Shown piece by piece: positions 16,550 to 24,849 of a stretch of 64,000 nt of DNA. This DNA is from Shimazuella alba (GTDB lineage: Bacteria; Bacillota; Bacilli; Thermoactinomycetales; Thermoactinomycetaceae), in contig NZ_WUUL01000002.1 of assembly GCF_009831235.1 (NCBI RefSeq), positions 186,001 through 250,000 on the forward strand, in the 5' to 3' direction. Numbering within the stretch: position 1 is the stretch's first letter; each line of letters begins with the position of its first letter. The notes under the pieces are model-generated. The model did no database searches, was not told the origin of the DNA, and saw only the letters and a program-made list of their open reading frames with translations. Both the position numbers and the translations under genes were made by a program.

Positions 16550-16831
16550 TTATATAGATATGCGGGCAACTTCTTTGTTTCCAGCTTTTCTTTTATACTT
16601 TATTTTGGTTGCTTCTCCACCACGTAAGTGTCTTATTGATTTATGATATTCTAAAATTTCTTTCACTTCATTTGCTAAATCGGCATTTATCTCTGGCAAT
16701 CTCTCTGTTAAATCTTTATGAACAGTACTTTTGGAAACTCCAAATTCTTTTGCTATAACCCTAACTGTACTCTTGGTCTCTACAAAATATTGACCAATTT
16801 TTATGGTTCGCTCTTTTATATAGTCGTGCAA
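16550..16831 (-). CDS. spoIIID: Sporulation transcriptional regulator SpoIIID
   Basis: A 93-residue DNA-binding protein starting (TTG) MHDYIKERTIKIGQYFVETK and containing the helix-turn-helix VRVIAKEFGVSKSTVHKDL. The basic C-terminal region IKYKRKAGNKEV contributes to DNA contact in the family. In Bacillus it switches mother-cell transcription between sigma-E and sigma-K. The start is supported by GGAGGAGAGGGGAG just upstream. It follows spoIIQ as in other Bacillales. Confidence 0.96.
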   Translation of the reverse strand: MHDYIKERTIKIGQYFVETKSTVRVIAKEFGVSKSTVHKDLTERLPEINADLANEVKEILEYHKSIRHLRGGEATKIKYKRKAGNKEVARISI

Positions 16832-16957
16832 CTCCCCTCTCCTCCTTTCTGCTTGTTTGATACATTATATGAAGCGTACAACCGGTTATGCTGGTACAAG
16901 CAGGAAAGAAAAGCTCAAGCTTTCACGTAACGTCTGAACTTGGCGGTAGGACATGAA

Positions 16958-16985
16958 AAAACGCCCTTTGCTGCAAGGGCGTTTT
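16958..16985 (-). terminator. Intrinsic terminator of spoIIQ
   Basis: AAAACGCCCTT / AAGGGCGTTTT form an 11-bp stem with a 6-base loop, abutting the spoIIQ stop at 16987, with T-rich sequence on the minus strand (TTTTTTCATG). Confidence 0.9.
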
Positions 16986-16986
16986 C

Positions 16987-17670
16987 CTATTTTACGTAAT
17001 CATTTGGGTTTAAAGCTTGATTATTTTTTCGAACTTCAAAATGTAAATGGATACCTTCATTTTTTTCAAATTGATTTTGTCCAGCTTCTGCAATCACATC
17101 ACCTTTCACCACTGCTTGGTTTAGGCTCACTCTTACATTGGAGAGACTTTGGTAGACAGTTGTCAATCCATTTTCGTGTTTTATTTCCACTACTTGACCC
17201 AAAACTGGATTCTTTTCCACACGAACAACTTTTCCAGAAGCACTAGCGACTACATCAAATGGCTTTCCATTTTTTCTTGCAAAATCAATACCTGTATGAG
17301 GCCAGTACGTATCCGCGTATTTTACTAATGCACTCTCTTTTGCTGCATCAGTAGCATTTGCATCGTAGAAATCCATTACTTTGGCAACTGTGGGATCACT
17401 GGTTATGGGTAGAGAAATCTGTTTTAAATTATCAGTTGGTACTTCTTCTACAGGTAAAACCGTATCCACATCAGGATTGGACGTACGTGTTACATCTTGT
17501 TGTTTCGTAGATTGATACCACCATGCCATCCCTAAAACACACACTGCAACTGTCATATAAATTGCAGGAAAAAACCATTTTTTATCTAGTAGTTGATTTG
17601 ATTTGTTTGATTTTTGGTTTTTGTTATCATCCAGAAAAGAAACTTTGTTTTTTGGTTCTTCTGGTTTCAT
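16987..17670 (-). CDS. spoIIQ: Stage II sporulation protein Q (SpoIIQ), M23 domain with intact zinc motif
   Basis: A 227-residue forespore membrane protein. A basic N-terminus and one helix (about 32-50) are followed by a LytM/M23 domain (about 105-227). HTGIDFARKNGKPFDVVASA and GIHLHFEVR supply H-x3-D and HxH, a complete zinc-ligand set. As I recall, the first histidine is replaced in B. subtilis SpoIIQ but kept in clostridial ones. SpoIIQ pairs with SpoIIIAH to link forespore and mother cell during engulfment. The start is ATG 17670, with AGAGGTGATC ahead; 26 further upstream codons are open but unlikely. Confidence 0.93.
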   Translation of the reverse strand: MKPEEPKNKVSFLDDNKNQKSNKSNQLLDKKWFFPAIYMTVAVCVLGMAWWYQSTKQQDVTRTSNPDVDTVLPVEEVPTDNLKQISLPITSDPTVAKVMDFYDANATDAAKESALVKYADTYWPHTGIDFARKNGKPFDVVASASGKVVRVEKNPVLGQVVEIKHENGLTTVYQSLSNVRVSLNQAVVKGDVIAEAGQNQFEKNEGIHLHFEVRKNNQALNPNDYVK

Positions 17671-17861
17671 AATCTGATCACCTCTTAGTGACCAGTGTCG
17701 ACGCTTCTCGTTCGCTTTATACCTGAATTGGTAAATTTTGTACAACATTTGGTATTTTTTTTAGAGCGATATTGCTTCGTTTTGGAAAAAAGTCTATGAT
17801 GAATTTACATAGTGTCTCCAACCGGATGGAGCACTGTCTCCATCCAGAAAGCAGGTCCTAA

Positions 17862-18074
17862 ATGGCTGTCAAGATTGCCAAGCCCAAGCCTTCGGCTTCG
17901 GCTTCTGTGGTCAACGGCAAGGTTCAGATCACCGCCAGCGTTTACGGGAAGAGTAACACCCAGAGCTTCCCGGCGAAGAGTGACCGCTACCCTGTCCCGG
18001 TCGGTGACTACTACGTGTACGTCACTGTCGAGGTCAGCGGCAGTAAGGCCACGGTCACGAAGACTGAGTTCTGA
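17862..18074 (+). CDS. Small beta-rich protein of unknown, probably foreign origin
   Basis: A 70-residue frame (MAVKIAKPKPSASASVVNGK onward) with a Pro/Ser/Ala-rich start followed by alternating beta-strand-like sequence (GDYYVYVTVEVSG). Almost every codon ends in G or C, in sharp contrast to spoIIQ and splB on either side, which suggests recent transfer, perhaps from a phage or actinobacterium. A hairpin (17831-17852 region) sits upstream and a 12-bp G+C-rich hairpin without a U-tract follows. The ribosome site (GCAGGT) is weak. I do not recognise a family. Confidence 0.5.
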   Translation: MAVKIAKPKPSASASVVNGKVQITASVYGKSNTQSFPAKSDRYPVPVGDYYVYVTVEVSGSKATVTKTEF

Positions 18075-18104
18075 GCCTCGATGACCTCGTCTTTCTGAGG
18101 TGGA

Positions 18105-18139
18105 GCCCTGCTGTAGGTTTTTCTCAACTACAGCAGGGC
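18105..18139. terminator. Strong G+C-rich hairpin after the small foreign gene
   Basis: A perfect 12-bp stem GCCCTGCTGTAG / CTACAGCAGGGC with an 11-base loop and no T-run. This form is commoner in high-G+C genomes and phages than in the host's own U-tract terminators. Confidence 0.65.
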
Positions 18140-18180
18140 CAACGATCAACAATTCAATAAAAAATAGATGCATGAAAAAC

Positions 18181-18213
18181 AAAAACTAGTTTCCGATATG
18201 GGAACTAGTTTTT
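18181..18213. terminator. Intrinsic terminator upstream of splB
   Basis: AAAAACTAGTT / AACTAGTTTTT with an inner CC/GG, followed by a T-run on the plus strand. It insulates splB from transcription entering from the left. Confidence 0.8.
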
Positions 18214-18303
18214 TTATGTACCCGATGGTATGGAAAAATTTATATATACTTCTCTACTATCCTAGAGGGAACCATAATGGCAAACATACACAGGAGTAGA
18301 CAC

Positions 18304-19323
18304 ATGAAACCCTTTCAACCGGACTTGGTTTACTTTGAACCAGCAGCTTTGGATTACCCCCTTGGAAAAGAGCTGTACGAAAAATACAAACACACAAGTA
18401 TCCCTGTGGAGATGACTACCTCACACAATCGAATTACGAGTTTACCTGGAGATACCGAACTTGAAAAATATCGAATTGCAAAGCGTACGCTAGTTGTTGG
18501 AATTCGCAAAACACTCACTTTTGATACTTCTAAACCATCTGCTGAATATGCGATCCCACTAGCCACTGGCTGCATGGGACACTGTCACTACTGCTACTTG
18601 CAAACAACGATGGGCGCACGTCCTTATGTACGTGCTTATGTCAATTTAGATGATATTTTTCAAGCAACCGACAAATATATCGCAGAAAGATCTCCTGAGG
18701 TAACGAGATTTGAAGCAGCTTGTACTTCCGATCCAGTAGGGATTGAACATATCACTGGGTCACTGAAAAAAGCCATTGAATTTATGGGAGAACGAGAGCT
18801 GGGCAGACTGCGTTTTGTAACCAAATATGCCAATGTCGACAGCTTACTTGATGCCAAACATAATGGACATACGAGATTTCGTTTTAGTGTAAATGCCGAT
18901 TACGTTGTCAAAAACTTTGAACCAGCGACATCTCCCTTAGCAGATCGGATCGAAGCTGCTGGTAAAGTAGCTAGAGCTGGATATCCATTGGGTTTTATCA
19001 TTGCACCTATCATGATTTTTGACGGTTGGGAAGATCAATATGCAGATCTCATTCATAAACTCCATGACACCTTACCTCATGTTGATGACCTTACGTTTGA
19101 GCTGATCACCCATCGATTTACCAAAACAGCAAAAAACATTATCGAGAAACGCTATCCAAAAACAAAGTTAGAAATGAACGAAGAAGAACGGAAGAAAAAG
19201 TGGGGGCGTTATGGTCGGACCAAATATGTTTATCAAGATGTACATATGGAGGCCATTCGCGTACATATGAAGACATTAGTGGAACAGTACTTTCCACAAG
19301 CTGAGATCAGTTATTTAACTTAG
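18304..19323 (+). CDS. splB: Spore photoproduct lyase SplB
   Basis: A 339-residue radical-SAM enzyme that directly reverses the spore photoproduct thymine dimer during germination. The 4Fe-4S cluster cysteines are C90, C94 and C97 in TGCMGHCHYCYLQTT. The conserved hydrogen-donor cysteine is C140 in FEAACTSDPV. I start at ATG 18304 (AGGAG seven bases upstream), which aligns with known SplB N-termini; an ATG nine codons earlier is a weaker option. It is monocistronic with its own terminators. A forespore sigma-G promoter is expected, but I could not find a clean match. Confidence 0.96.
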   Translation: MKPFQPDLVYFEPAALDYPLGKELYEKYKHTSIPVEMTTSHNRITSLPGDTELEKYRIAKRTLVVGIRKTLTFDTSKPSAEYAIPLATGCMGHCHYCYLQTTMGARPYVRAYVNLDDIFQATDKYIAERSPEVTRFEAACTSDPVGIEHITGSLKKAIEFMGERELGRLRFVTKYANVDSLLDAKHNGHTRFRFSVNADYVVKNFEPATSPLADRIEAAGKVARAGYPLGFIIAPIMIFDGWEDQYADLIHKLHDTLPHVDDLTFELITHRFTKTAKNIIEKRYPKTKLEMNEEERKKKWGRYGRTKYVYQDVHMEAIRVHMKTLVEQYFPQAEISYLT

Positions 19324-19336
19324 AAAATATAAGTGG

Positions 19337-19369
19337 GGGACTGCCACAGCTCTTTGCCATGACAGTCCC
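19337..19369 (+). terminator. Intrinsic terminator of splB
   Basis: GGGACTG / CAGTCCC stem followed by TTTT, 13 bases after the stop. Confidence 0.78.
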
Positions 19370-19391
19370 TTTTCCAACAAGAGATAGAACC

Positions 19392-19616
19392 TTAAGCTAT
19401 TCGAAGATCGTCCCGGCTCTTCATCTGCTCATTTTCTACTAGCTTCTCTACAGTCCGCATTACATCTTCTGCTACATAGAGGATAGTATCTTTTTGTTCA
19501 TCTGGGAGACGGTGAACTACACCATCCCTAGCATAAGCAGGCATCGGTGTCTGCGGGATCTCGTTGCCATCCTTATCGTGGAGGATCTTCTCTGTTGTAT
19601 TCAGTTCCTTAACCAT
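19392..19616 (-). CDS. Small acidic protein, unknown function
   Basis: A 74-residue frame starting MVKELNTTEKILHDKDGNEI, with AAGAAGG ahead of the ATG. It is rich in Asp/Glu/Lys, predicted helical in the second half (TILYVAEDVMRTVEKLVENE), without membrane segments. Third codon positions are G/C-rich compared with spoIID and splB, as for the other orphan small genes here. I do not recognise it. It lies alone between splB and spoIID. Confidence 0.5.
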   Translation of the reverse strand: MVKELNTTEKILHDKDGNEIPQTPMPAYARDGVVHRLPDEQKDTILYVAEDVMRTVEKLVENEQMKSRDDLRIA

Positions 19617-19685
19617 GAGGCCTTCTTTTCTAGTTATCTCGGATAAATTCTTTCTGATTATAGAAGAAATATAAATCTATTTCAA

Positions 19686-20681
19686 CTAATTCTTTATATT
19701 TTTAATTTGCACTTTCTGGTAATAGTGAGCAATTATCTCCTCTGCTGTTTTCCCCTGTTTTGCCAACAAATTAGCTCCCCATTGACTCATACCCACCCCA
19801 TGGCCAAACCCATATGTAGTAAACGTAATTCGACTGCCTCTTTGCTTCCAAGAAAAATCAGAGGATGCCAATCCTAGAGCTTCTCTTACTTGTCTACCTG
19901 TGAAAACACGATCCCCTATTTTGATTTGTAAAATACGTTTTCCAATAGTTTTATTAATAATTTTTATACTCCCTGATTTGGATAAAGCAGTTGCAGACAA
20001 TTTTTGACCTGTATACTTTTCCAGCTTGTTTACGATCGAGACGATTGATAACGTCTTTGTCTTGATAAATTTAGGGGATTGTTTATCCCATGCGGAAGAA
20101 ACACTGCGTAAATAGGGATAAGGTTGTTTAAAATAATCCTCGGAATTTTCTGTATAGCCATTGCTAGTAGAGAAAAAAGCAGCATAGATTGGCTTATTCT
20201 GATATGTGATGATTTTTCCATTTGTCGATCTTACCGCTGTATTTACTTTGGCTAAATTTTGTTGGTATTGTATTCCCCACTTCTTTTTCAGCATCTCGTC
20301 TGTGGCATAGACTTGATCTTTTACTGTCCCTGTTACGGTGGCTTGATTGTTTTTTACACGACTATAAATATAGGTACGAGCAGCCATTGCTTGAGCCCGA
20401 AGGGATTCCAATTCAAAGTCAGCAGGCATTTCTGCAGCCACTACTCCTCGAACATACGCTTCCAAAGGGACAGTAATAGTTGTCTGCTGGTTTGAAAACG
20501 CGACTCTTACTTTTATATTGGATTGTTCTGTAGCATCTTTTTTATTACGTGAAGACAATGCATCTACGAACACGCCTGAATTCTGAAAGTCTACTAACAC
20601 TACTGGGATTAACACAATGCAAAGGGGAAGCACCAAAAAAAGAGTGCAAAGCAGTCCAAGCTTTCTACAATTCTGTGACAA
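19686..20681 (-). CDS. spoIID: Stage II sporulation protein D (SpoIID)
   Basis: A 331-residue membrane-anchored lytic transglycosylase needed for peptidoglycan thinning and engulfment. One N-terminal helix (about 8-30) precedes the SpoIID/LytB domain with VPLEAYVRGVVAAEMPADF, AQAMAARTYIY, a YAAFFSTSNGYTENSEDY active-site region and GFGHGVGMSQWGA near the end. The start is TTG 20681, with TAGGAGG seven bases upstream. It follows murA as in other Bacillales and works with SpoIIM/SpoIIP. Confidence 0.95.
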   Translation of the reverse strand: MSQNCRKLGLLCTLFLVLPLCIVLIPVVLVDFQNSGVFVDALSSRNKKDATEQSNIKVRVAFSNQQTTITVPLEAYVRGVVAAEMPADFELESLRAQAMAARTYIYSRVKNNQATVTGTVKDQVYATDEMLKKKWGIQYQQNLAKVNTAVRSTNGKIITYQNKPIYAAFFSTSNGYTENSEDYFKQPYPYLRSVSSAWDKQSPKFIKTKTLSIVSIVNKLEKYTGQKLSATALSKSGSIKIINKTIGKRILQIKIGDRVFTGRQVREALGLASSDFSWKQRGSRITFTTYGFGHGVGMSQWGANLLAKQGKTAEEIIAHYYQKVQIKNIKN

Positions 20682-20772
20682 ACAAAAACCTCCTAATAAA
20701 GGAATCGTTCTCTCATTCTATTAGGAGCATTAGTAGATTAGAACTATTAGCTGATTAGAGACAACATATAGA

Positions 20773-20808
20773 AAAACCGCCTATATCGTGATAATATAAG
20801 GCGGTTTT
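20773..20808. terminator. Terminator between murA and spoIID
   Basis: AAAACCGCCTATAT pairs with ATATAAGGCGGTTTT (one bulge); both flanks are A/T-rich. It ends murA transcripts ahead of the developmental gene spoIID. Confidence 0.85.
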
Positions 20809-20850
20809 GTACCAACTAATAAATTATAAGATAGATAGCATGAATCTGGT

Positions 20851-22146
20851 TTATGCGAAAGAATGCTGCGTCGCAGAAACTTCTTCATCTGACGTAATTC
20901 GTTCGATTTTTGCCCCAAGAGCTTGTAGTTTTCCAACGATATTTACATAGCCGCGATCCACATGATGCAAACCAGAAACTTCTGTTACACCATCAGCAAC
21001 TAACCCAGCTAAAATCAATGCTGCTCCAGCTCTAAGATCAGTAGACGTTACTTGTGCACCTGATAATGGATGACCACCTTCGATAACAGCTGTTCTGCCA
21101 TCAATCTTAATATGTGCACTCATTCGTTTTAGCTCTTCTACATGCATAAATCGATTCTCAAAAACAGTTTCAGACATTAAGCTAGTACCATTTGCGGTTA
21201 ACTGTAGTGCCATAACCTGTGATTGCAAGTCAGTTGGAAATCCAGGATAAGGGAGTGTTTTGACATCGATTGGTTTTAGTTCTCCTTCTGCACGAACTAA
21301 AATACCATCTTCACTCACCATAACTTGAACACCCATTTCCCGGAGTTTCGCAATAAGTGGGGTAAGGTGATCAGCTATCGCCCCTTCTACAAACACTTCA
21401 CCTCGAGTGATTGCCGCAGCAGCCATGTAAGTCCCGGCTTCAATTCTGTCTGTAATGACGGTGTACTCTGTACCATGTAAGAAATCTACTCCATCAATGC
21501 GAATCTCATCCGTACCAGCTCCACGCACATTGGCCCCCATTGCATTAAGGAAATTAGCCAAGTCCACTATTTCTGGCTCACATGCTGCATTCTCAATCAC
21601 AGTACGACCCGTCGCCAAACTAGCTGCCATCATAATATTTTGCGTAGCACCTACACTTGGGAAATCGAGATAGATACTTGCACCGTGTAAACGATCAGCT
21701 ACACGACCTTCAATATGCCCGGCTTCAATCTCAAACTGAACACCCATTGCCTCTAAACCTTTCAGATGCTGGTCAATTGGACGGCTACCAATCGCACACC
21801 CACCTGGTAATGGAATTCGTGCATGTTTTTTTCTTGCCAAAAGTGGACCCATGATCAAGAACGAAGCTCTCATTTTTCGCACTAAATCATAAGGAGCTTG
21901 TGTCGTTTGGAAAGTTTGGGCATCAATGTGAACACGATCCTCACCTAGTTCTGCTTTAATCCCTAAACTAACTAACATCTCCGTAATCGTCTTCACATCG
22001 TCTAACATTGGTACTTCCAAAATCGTAATACTGCCTCTTGCTGGTAAAATAGATGCAGCTATTAATGGAAGTACCGCATTTTTAGCCCCATGTAACTTCA
22101 CCTTTCCCTGCAAACGGTTTCCACCTTGTACAATAATTTTTTCCAC
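20851..22146 (-). CDS. murA: UDP-N-acetylglucosamine 1-carboxyvinyltransferase MurA
   Basis: A 431-residue EPSP-synthase-fold enzyme catalysing the first committed step of peptidoglycan synthesis, transfer of enolpyruvate from PEP to UDP-GlcNAc. The lysine of [12 protein letters not shown] and the PEP-attacking, fosfomycin-target cysteine in [14 protein letters not shown] are visible. The start is GTG 22146, with GGGGGGA upstream. Its place between ywmB and spoIID identifies it as the murAA-type copy. Confidence 0.96.
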   Translation of the reverse strand: MEKIIVQGGNRLQGKVKLHGAKNAVLPLIAASILPARGSITILEVPMLDDVKTITEMLVSLGIKAELGEDRVHIDAQTFQTTQAPYDLVRKMRASFLIMGPLLARKKHARIPLPGGCAIGSRPIDQHLKGLEAMGVQFEIEAGHIEGRVADRLHGASIYLDFPSVGATQNIMMAASLATGRTVIENAACEPEIVDLANFLNAMGANVRGAGTDEIRIDGVDFLHGTEYTVITDRIEAGTYMAAAAITRGEVFVEGAIADHLTPLIAKLREMGVQVMVSEDGILVRAEGELKPIDVKTLPYPGFPTDLQSQVMALQLTANGTSLMSETVFENRFMHVEELKRMSAHIKIDGRTAVIEGGHPLSGAQVTSTDLRAGAALILAGLVADGVTEVSGLHHVDRGYVNIVGKLQALGAKIERITSDEEVSATQHSFA

Positions 22147-22166
22147 ATGTATTCCCCCCAGATGAT

Positions 22167-22880
22167 CTAATATTCTACGGTAATGATTGGAGAACCAATC
22201 GTGACTACCAGCTTCCCAGAACGCATATCGCGATGAGTAGCTACTTGGAGGTTCATCGTCCCTCCTCGAGTTTGGATGCTTTCAGAAAACATTGGTGAGT
22301 ATGCTGATATACTCACAGTTTGATCCGTTTCCATTCCTTCTATTTCTTTGGCATGTAATTGTTTTACTATGTTATGTGCTATCTTTAATGTATCAGTAGA
22401 ATGTTCTATATTTCCTTGTATCGAATAATGCAAATGTGTAGGAATTTCTTGTTGGTAAAGGAATTTTTGGATTCGTTCCGCCGATTTTGGCCAATCACCT
22501 TTTGGTCGTCCATGACCTGTTACTTGTATCGCTACATATGGTTCTGAAACTTTCGCATTTGGCTGGTCGATGATCATATAGAAGGAGACCTCTAAGTTTC
22601 CCCATTTGCCTGATGCGTCGTAGCGGATACCATCTTGATCCATTTTCTTTTCCATTTTGGCAAGCGAAAGCTCATTCACCCATTGTCGCATTTTTTGTTC
22701 TGCTTGTGAAGGCGTAAACAGGTTCCTTGTTCTCCCACTATGATGAACGACATATGTTGTTGGGTTTATTTCCATGTCGTTTACAACAGTAAGGAGTCTT
22801 TGTGGTACAACTGATTCTACTTGACTGCTGCCCATTAGAAATATACTACTCAGGAGCAAAATTCCGATCCAACGCAACAT
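22167..22880 (-). CDS. ywmB: YwmB family protein
   Basis: A 237-residue protein with an N-terminal hydrophobic signal or anchor (residues 1-20). The C-terminal GSPIITVEY and internal arrangement match the YwmB (TATA-box-binding-like fold) family found next to murA in spore formers. It is probably extracytoplasmic; its role is not established. The gene ends 20 bases before the murA start and is likely co-transcribed with it. Confidence 0.85.
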   Translation of the reverse strand: MLRWIGILLLSSIFLMGSSQVESVVPQRLLTVVNDMEINPTTYVVHHSGRTRNLFTPSQAEQKMRQWVNELSLAKMEKKMDQDGIRYDASGKWGNLEVSFYMIIDQPNAKVSEPYVAIQVTGHGRPKGDWPKSAERIQKFLYQQEIPTHLHYSIQGNIEHSTDTLKIAHNIVKQLHAKEIEGMETDQTVSISAYSPMFSESIQTRGGTMNLQVATHRDMRSGKLVVTIGSPIITVEY

Positions 22881-22950
22881 AGAAAACTCTCCCTATAACC
22901 ATTTTTATCCATTTTGTACGTGTCAGAGAGAGTTTATACAAATGTTGTTG

Positions 22951-23193
22951 TCAAAAAAGGTATTGGCTAATCATTCGCGACCAATCGAGATAATTGATAA
23001 AAAAAAGCGCTAACTGATGACCAATGATGATCGATAATATCATCATGACAATAAATGCAAACCAAGGCTCTTTTATTTTTAAAATCTCTTCGATCCGAAC
23101 ACGGAGTAGCACCCACCATGTAAAGGCAATCAATGTAAGAGAGAAAATGATGTTTGTGAGTGAGGAAACACCAAGTTCTGTTGCTTGCTCCAT
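22951..23193 (-). CDS. ywzB: DUF1146 (YwzB) membrane protein
   Basis: An 80-residue protein with two or three hydrophobic helices; WWVLLRVRIEEILK with a following membrane segment is typical of the DUF1146/YwzB family. I start at ATG 23193 (AAGGGG eight bases upstream) rather than at the GTG three codons earlier. In Bacillales it lies between the atp/nuo operons and ywmB. Function is unknown. Confidence 0.85.
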   Translation of the reverse strand: MEQATELGVSSLTNIIFSLTLIAFTWWVLLRVRIEEILKIKEPWFAFIVMMILSIIIGHQLALFFINYLDWSRMISQYLF

Positions 23194-23338
23194 GATATGC
23201 ACCCCTTATGTTCACGGTTAATACACAACATGTCTATCGTACAGTAAACAGATGAACACCGCAAAACATTTTTTGAGAGTATTCGAGAAATAGGTTAGAA
23301 ATGCTAGTTATTACCATTTTACTATCAAAAAGGAGACG

Positions 23339-24049
23339 ATGATGTTAACACCATTCCAAAAATCCAAAATAAGGAACGTTTTCCCATTCCTAAGCGTATT
23401 AGAAAAAAAAGAATGGGCAAGAGCTGAGCCTGTCATACAAGTATCTCCACCTAAAACCTGCTTTTTTACACAAAGAGACAGCAACATATATAGTATGTTT
23501 TTGCTAGGGGGTACAGCTCAGATTACGTTCATAGCAGACAATGGAAATGAAACAGTATTCCATACACTTTCGGAAGGTGAAGTTTGTGGATTACTAACAT
23601 TAAGCGGACTAAGTGGAAGGGATTATCCAGGATCTATTGTTTCAGTGACAGAAGTAGAAGCATTATTCGTACGAAAACAAAGCTTTCTAAATTGGATACT
23701 TCATCACGAATCCATCCGTCATACCTTTTTTAGTGGGATATTAAATGGAATGATGAATATGAGTGATCAACTACAAAAACGTCAATTGGAGTCCATCGAT
23801 ATACGTTTGGTGAAAACCCTACTTCAAAGAAGCACCATCCAAGAGCCTACCATCTACCTGACTCATCACGAATTAGCTAGTGAAATAGGGACAGCTCGCG
23901 AAGTGATCAGTCGCACTTTGCAGAAGTATCGAAAAAAAGAATGGATTGAAACCGGTAGAGGTTGGGTGAGAATCAAAAAAAGAAACTCTCTAAAAAACTG
24001 TTTGGTGACTAAGTCACAGAACAATCTTGTCAAACCTCCTATTATGTAA
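23339..24049 (+). CDS. Crp/Fnr-family transcriptional regulator
   Basis: A 236-residue regulator with an N-terminal cyclic-nucleotide-binding-like beta-barrel (about 20-125), a dimer helix, and a C-terminal helix-turn-helix LTHHELASEIGTAREVISRT. There is no cysteine set for an Fnr iron-sulfur cluster. The ribosome site is AGGAGACG. The peroxiredoxin-like gene follows 34 bases later. A GTGAC-TAA-GTCAC palindrome in the end of this gene could be its own binding site. The signal sensed is unknown; a redox or stress cue is a fair guess from the neighbour. Confidence 0.88.
   Translation: MMLTPFQKSKIRNVFPFLSVLEKKEWARAEPVIQVSPPKTCFFTQRDSNIYSMFLLGGTAQITFIADNGNETVFHTLSEGEVCGLLTLSGLSGRDYPGSIVSVTEVEALFVRKQSFLNWILHHESIRHTFFSGILNGMMNMSDQLQKRQLESIDIRLVKTLLQRSTIQEPTIYLTHHELASEIGTAREVISRTLQKYRKKEWIETGRGWVRIKKRNSLKNCLVTKSQNNLVKPPIM
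24004..24017. promoter_or_regulatory. Candidate Crp-type operator inside the 3' end of the regulator gene
   Basis: GGTGACTAAGTCAC contains the perfect dyad GTGAC-TAA-GTCAC, similar to TGTGA-N6-TCACA-type Crp/Fnr sites, placed 66 bases before the peroxiredoxin-like start. Confidence 0.4.
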
Positions 24050-24083
24050 TTACAAAATAATTTTGACGTAGGAGGAACAATTC

Positions 24084-24641
24084 ATGACAATCAAACGAAA
24101 CATAGGAGAAATAGCACCCTCGTTTCAGAAGCAGGATCAATATGGAAAAACCATTCATTTGAAAAACTACCTCGGCAAAAAAGTACTAATAGCTTTCTTT
24201 CGTAATGCTGCATGTGCTCTATGTAACTTGCAAGTACGTCAACTCATCAACCGTTATCCCTTTTGGAATGAAAAAGGATTGGAGATTATAGCTTTTTTTG
24301 AATCTCCCATAGAAAACGTACAGGCACATGTTGGCACACAACAATCCCCTTTTGCCTTAGTCGCTGATCCAAAAGCTGAAATATATGATTTGTATGGAGT
24401 AGAAACTTCAGAAGAAAAAGTACAAGGATTACTCGCTGACAAACAAACAATGAGTAGTTTAACTGCAAAAGTAGAAGCAGCTGGATTGCAACTTACCCAT
24501 GAAGAAGGTTCCAATTTCCATCGTATACCTGCTGAGTTTTTAATTAATGAGAAGGGCATCATCAAAGTCGCCCATTATAATCAATCCGTCCATGATCATT
24601 TGCCTTTGAAAATAATCGATCAATTTGTAGAAAGGAATTAA
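24084..24641 (+). CDS. Peroxiredoxin-like (AhpC/TSA, redoxin) protein
   Basis: A 185-residue thioredoxin-fold protein. The CxxC at ACALC (about residues 39-42) follows the strand KKVLIAFFRNAA, where the peroxidatic cysteine of atypical peroxiredoxins lies. GSNFHRIPAEFLINEKGII is the late strand and loop characteristic of the fold. It probably reduces peroxides or acts as a thiol oxidoreductase in the cytoplasm, since no signal peptide is visible. AGGAGG gives a strong start. Likely expressed with or controlled by the Crp-type regulator upstream; a hairpin terminator follows. Confidence 0.82.
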   Translation: MTIKRNIGEIAPSFQKQDQYGKTIHLKNYLGKKVLIAFFRNAACALCNLQVRQLINRYPFWNEKGLEIIAFFESPIENVQAHVGTQQSPFALVADPKAEIYDLYGVETSEEKVQGLLADKQTMSSLTAKVEAAGLQLTHEEGSNFHRIPAEFLINEKGIIKVAHYNQSVHDHLPLKIIDQFVERN

Positions 24642-24688
24642 TAAACTCTATATGAGTAAATATAGATACAGAAAATTTCAAATGAAGA

Positions 24689-24737
24689 TATACACGTCTT
24701 TTGTCGCTCTTTACAACAGACTCAAAAGACGTGTATA
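24689..24737. terminator. Long-stem hairpin after the peroxiredoxin-like gene
   Basis: TATACACGTCTTTTG / CAAAAGACGTGTATA form a perfect 15-bp stem with a 19-base loop. It ends the crp-peroxiredoxin unit. Confidence 0.8.
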
Positions 24738-24813
24738 GCAAGCGGATTTGAAAAAAATGTTAGTAAATTTGCTCAACTAAAGTGACAAATAGAAAATTTC
24801 TCTCACTACTTAG

Positions 24814-24842
24814 TTGAAAAAAAGGAAAATTAGATATATAAT
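24814..24842 (+). promoter_or_regulatory. Near-consensus sigma-A promoter for the structured RNA
   Basis: TTGAAA (24814-24819), a 17-base spacer, and TATAAT (24837-24842). A second TATAAT at 24852-24857 lacks a -35 element. No protein gene follows on this strand, so the promoter serves the RNA at about 24850-25200. Confidence 0.75.
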
Positions 24843-24849
24843 AAATTTA

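Noticed and set aside
17700-17745. Possible sigma-F promoter for spoIIQ
   Set aside because: GTATA is present upstream of the start, but no matching -10 element at the right distance could be found.
17805-18182. 125-codon minus-strand frame across the foreign-looking cassette
   Set aside because: It is antisense to the 70-residue gene and rich in Arg, Gly and Asp as expected from G+C-rich shadow frames; no start signal.
18226-18259. Possible sigma-G promoter for splB
   Set aside because: TGGTAT and TCTACTA resemble the elements, but the spacer is about 21 bases, too long for a confident call.
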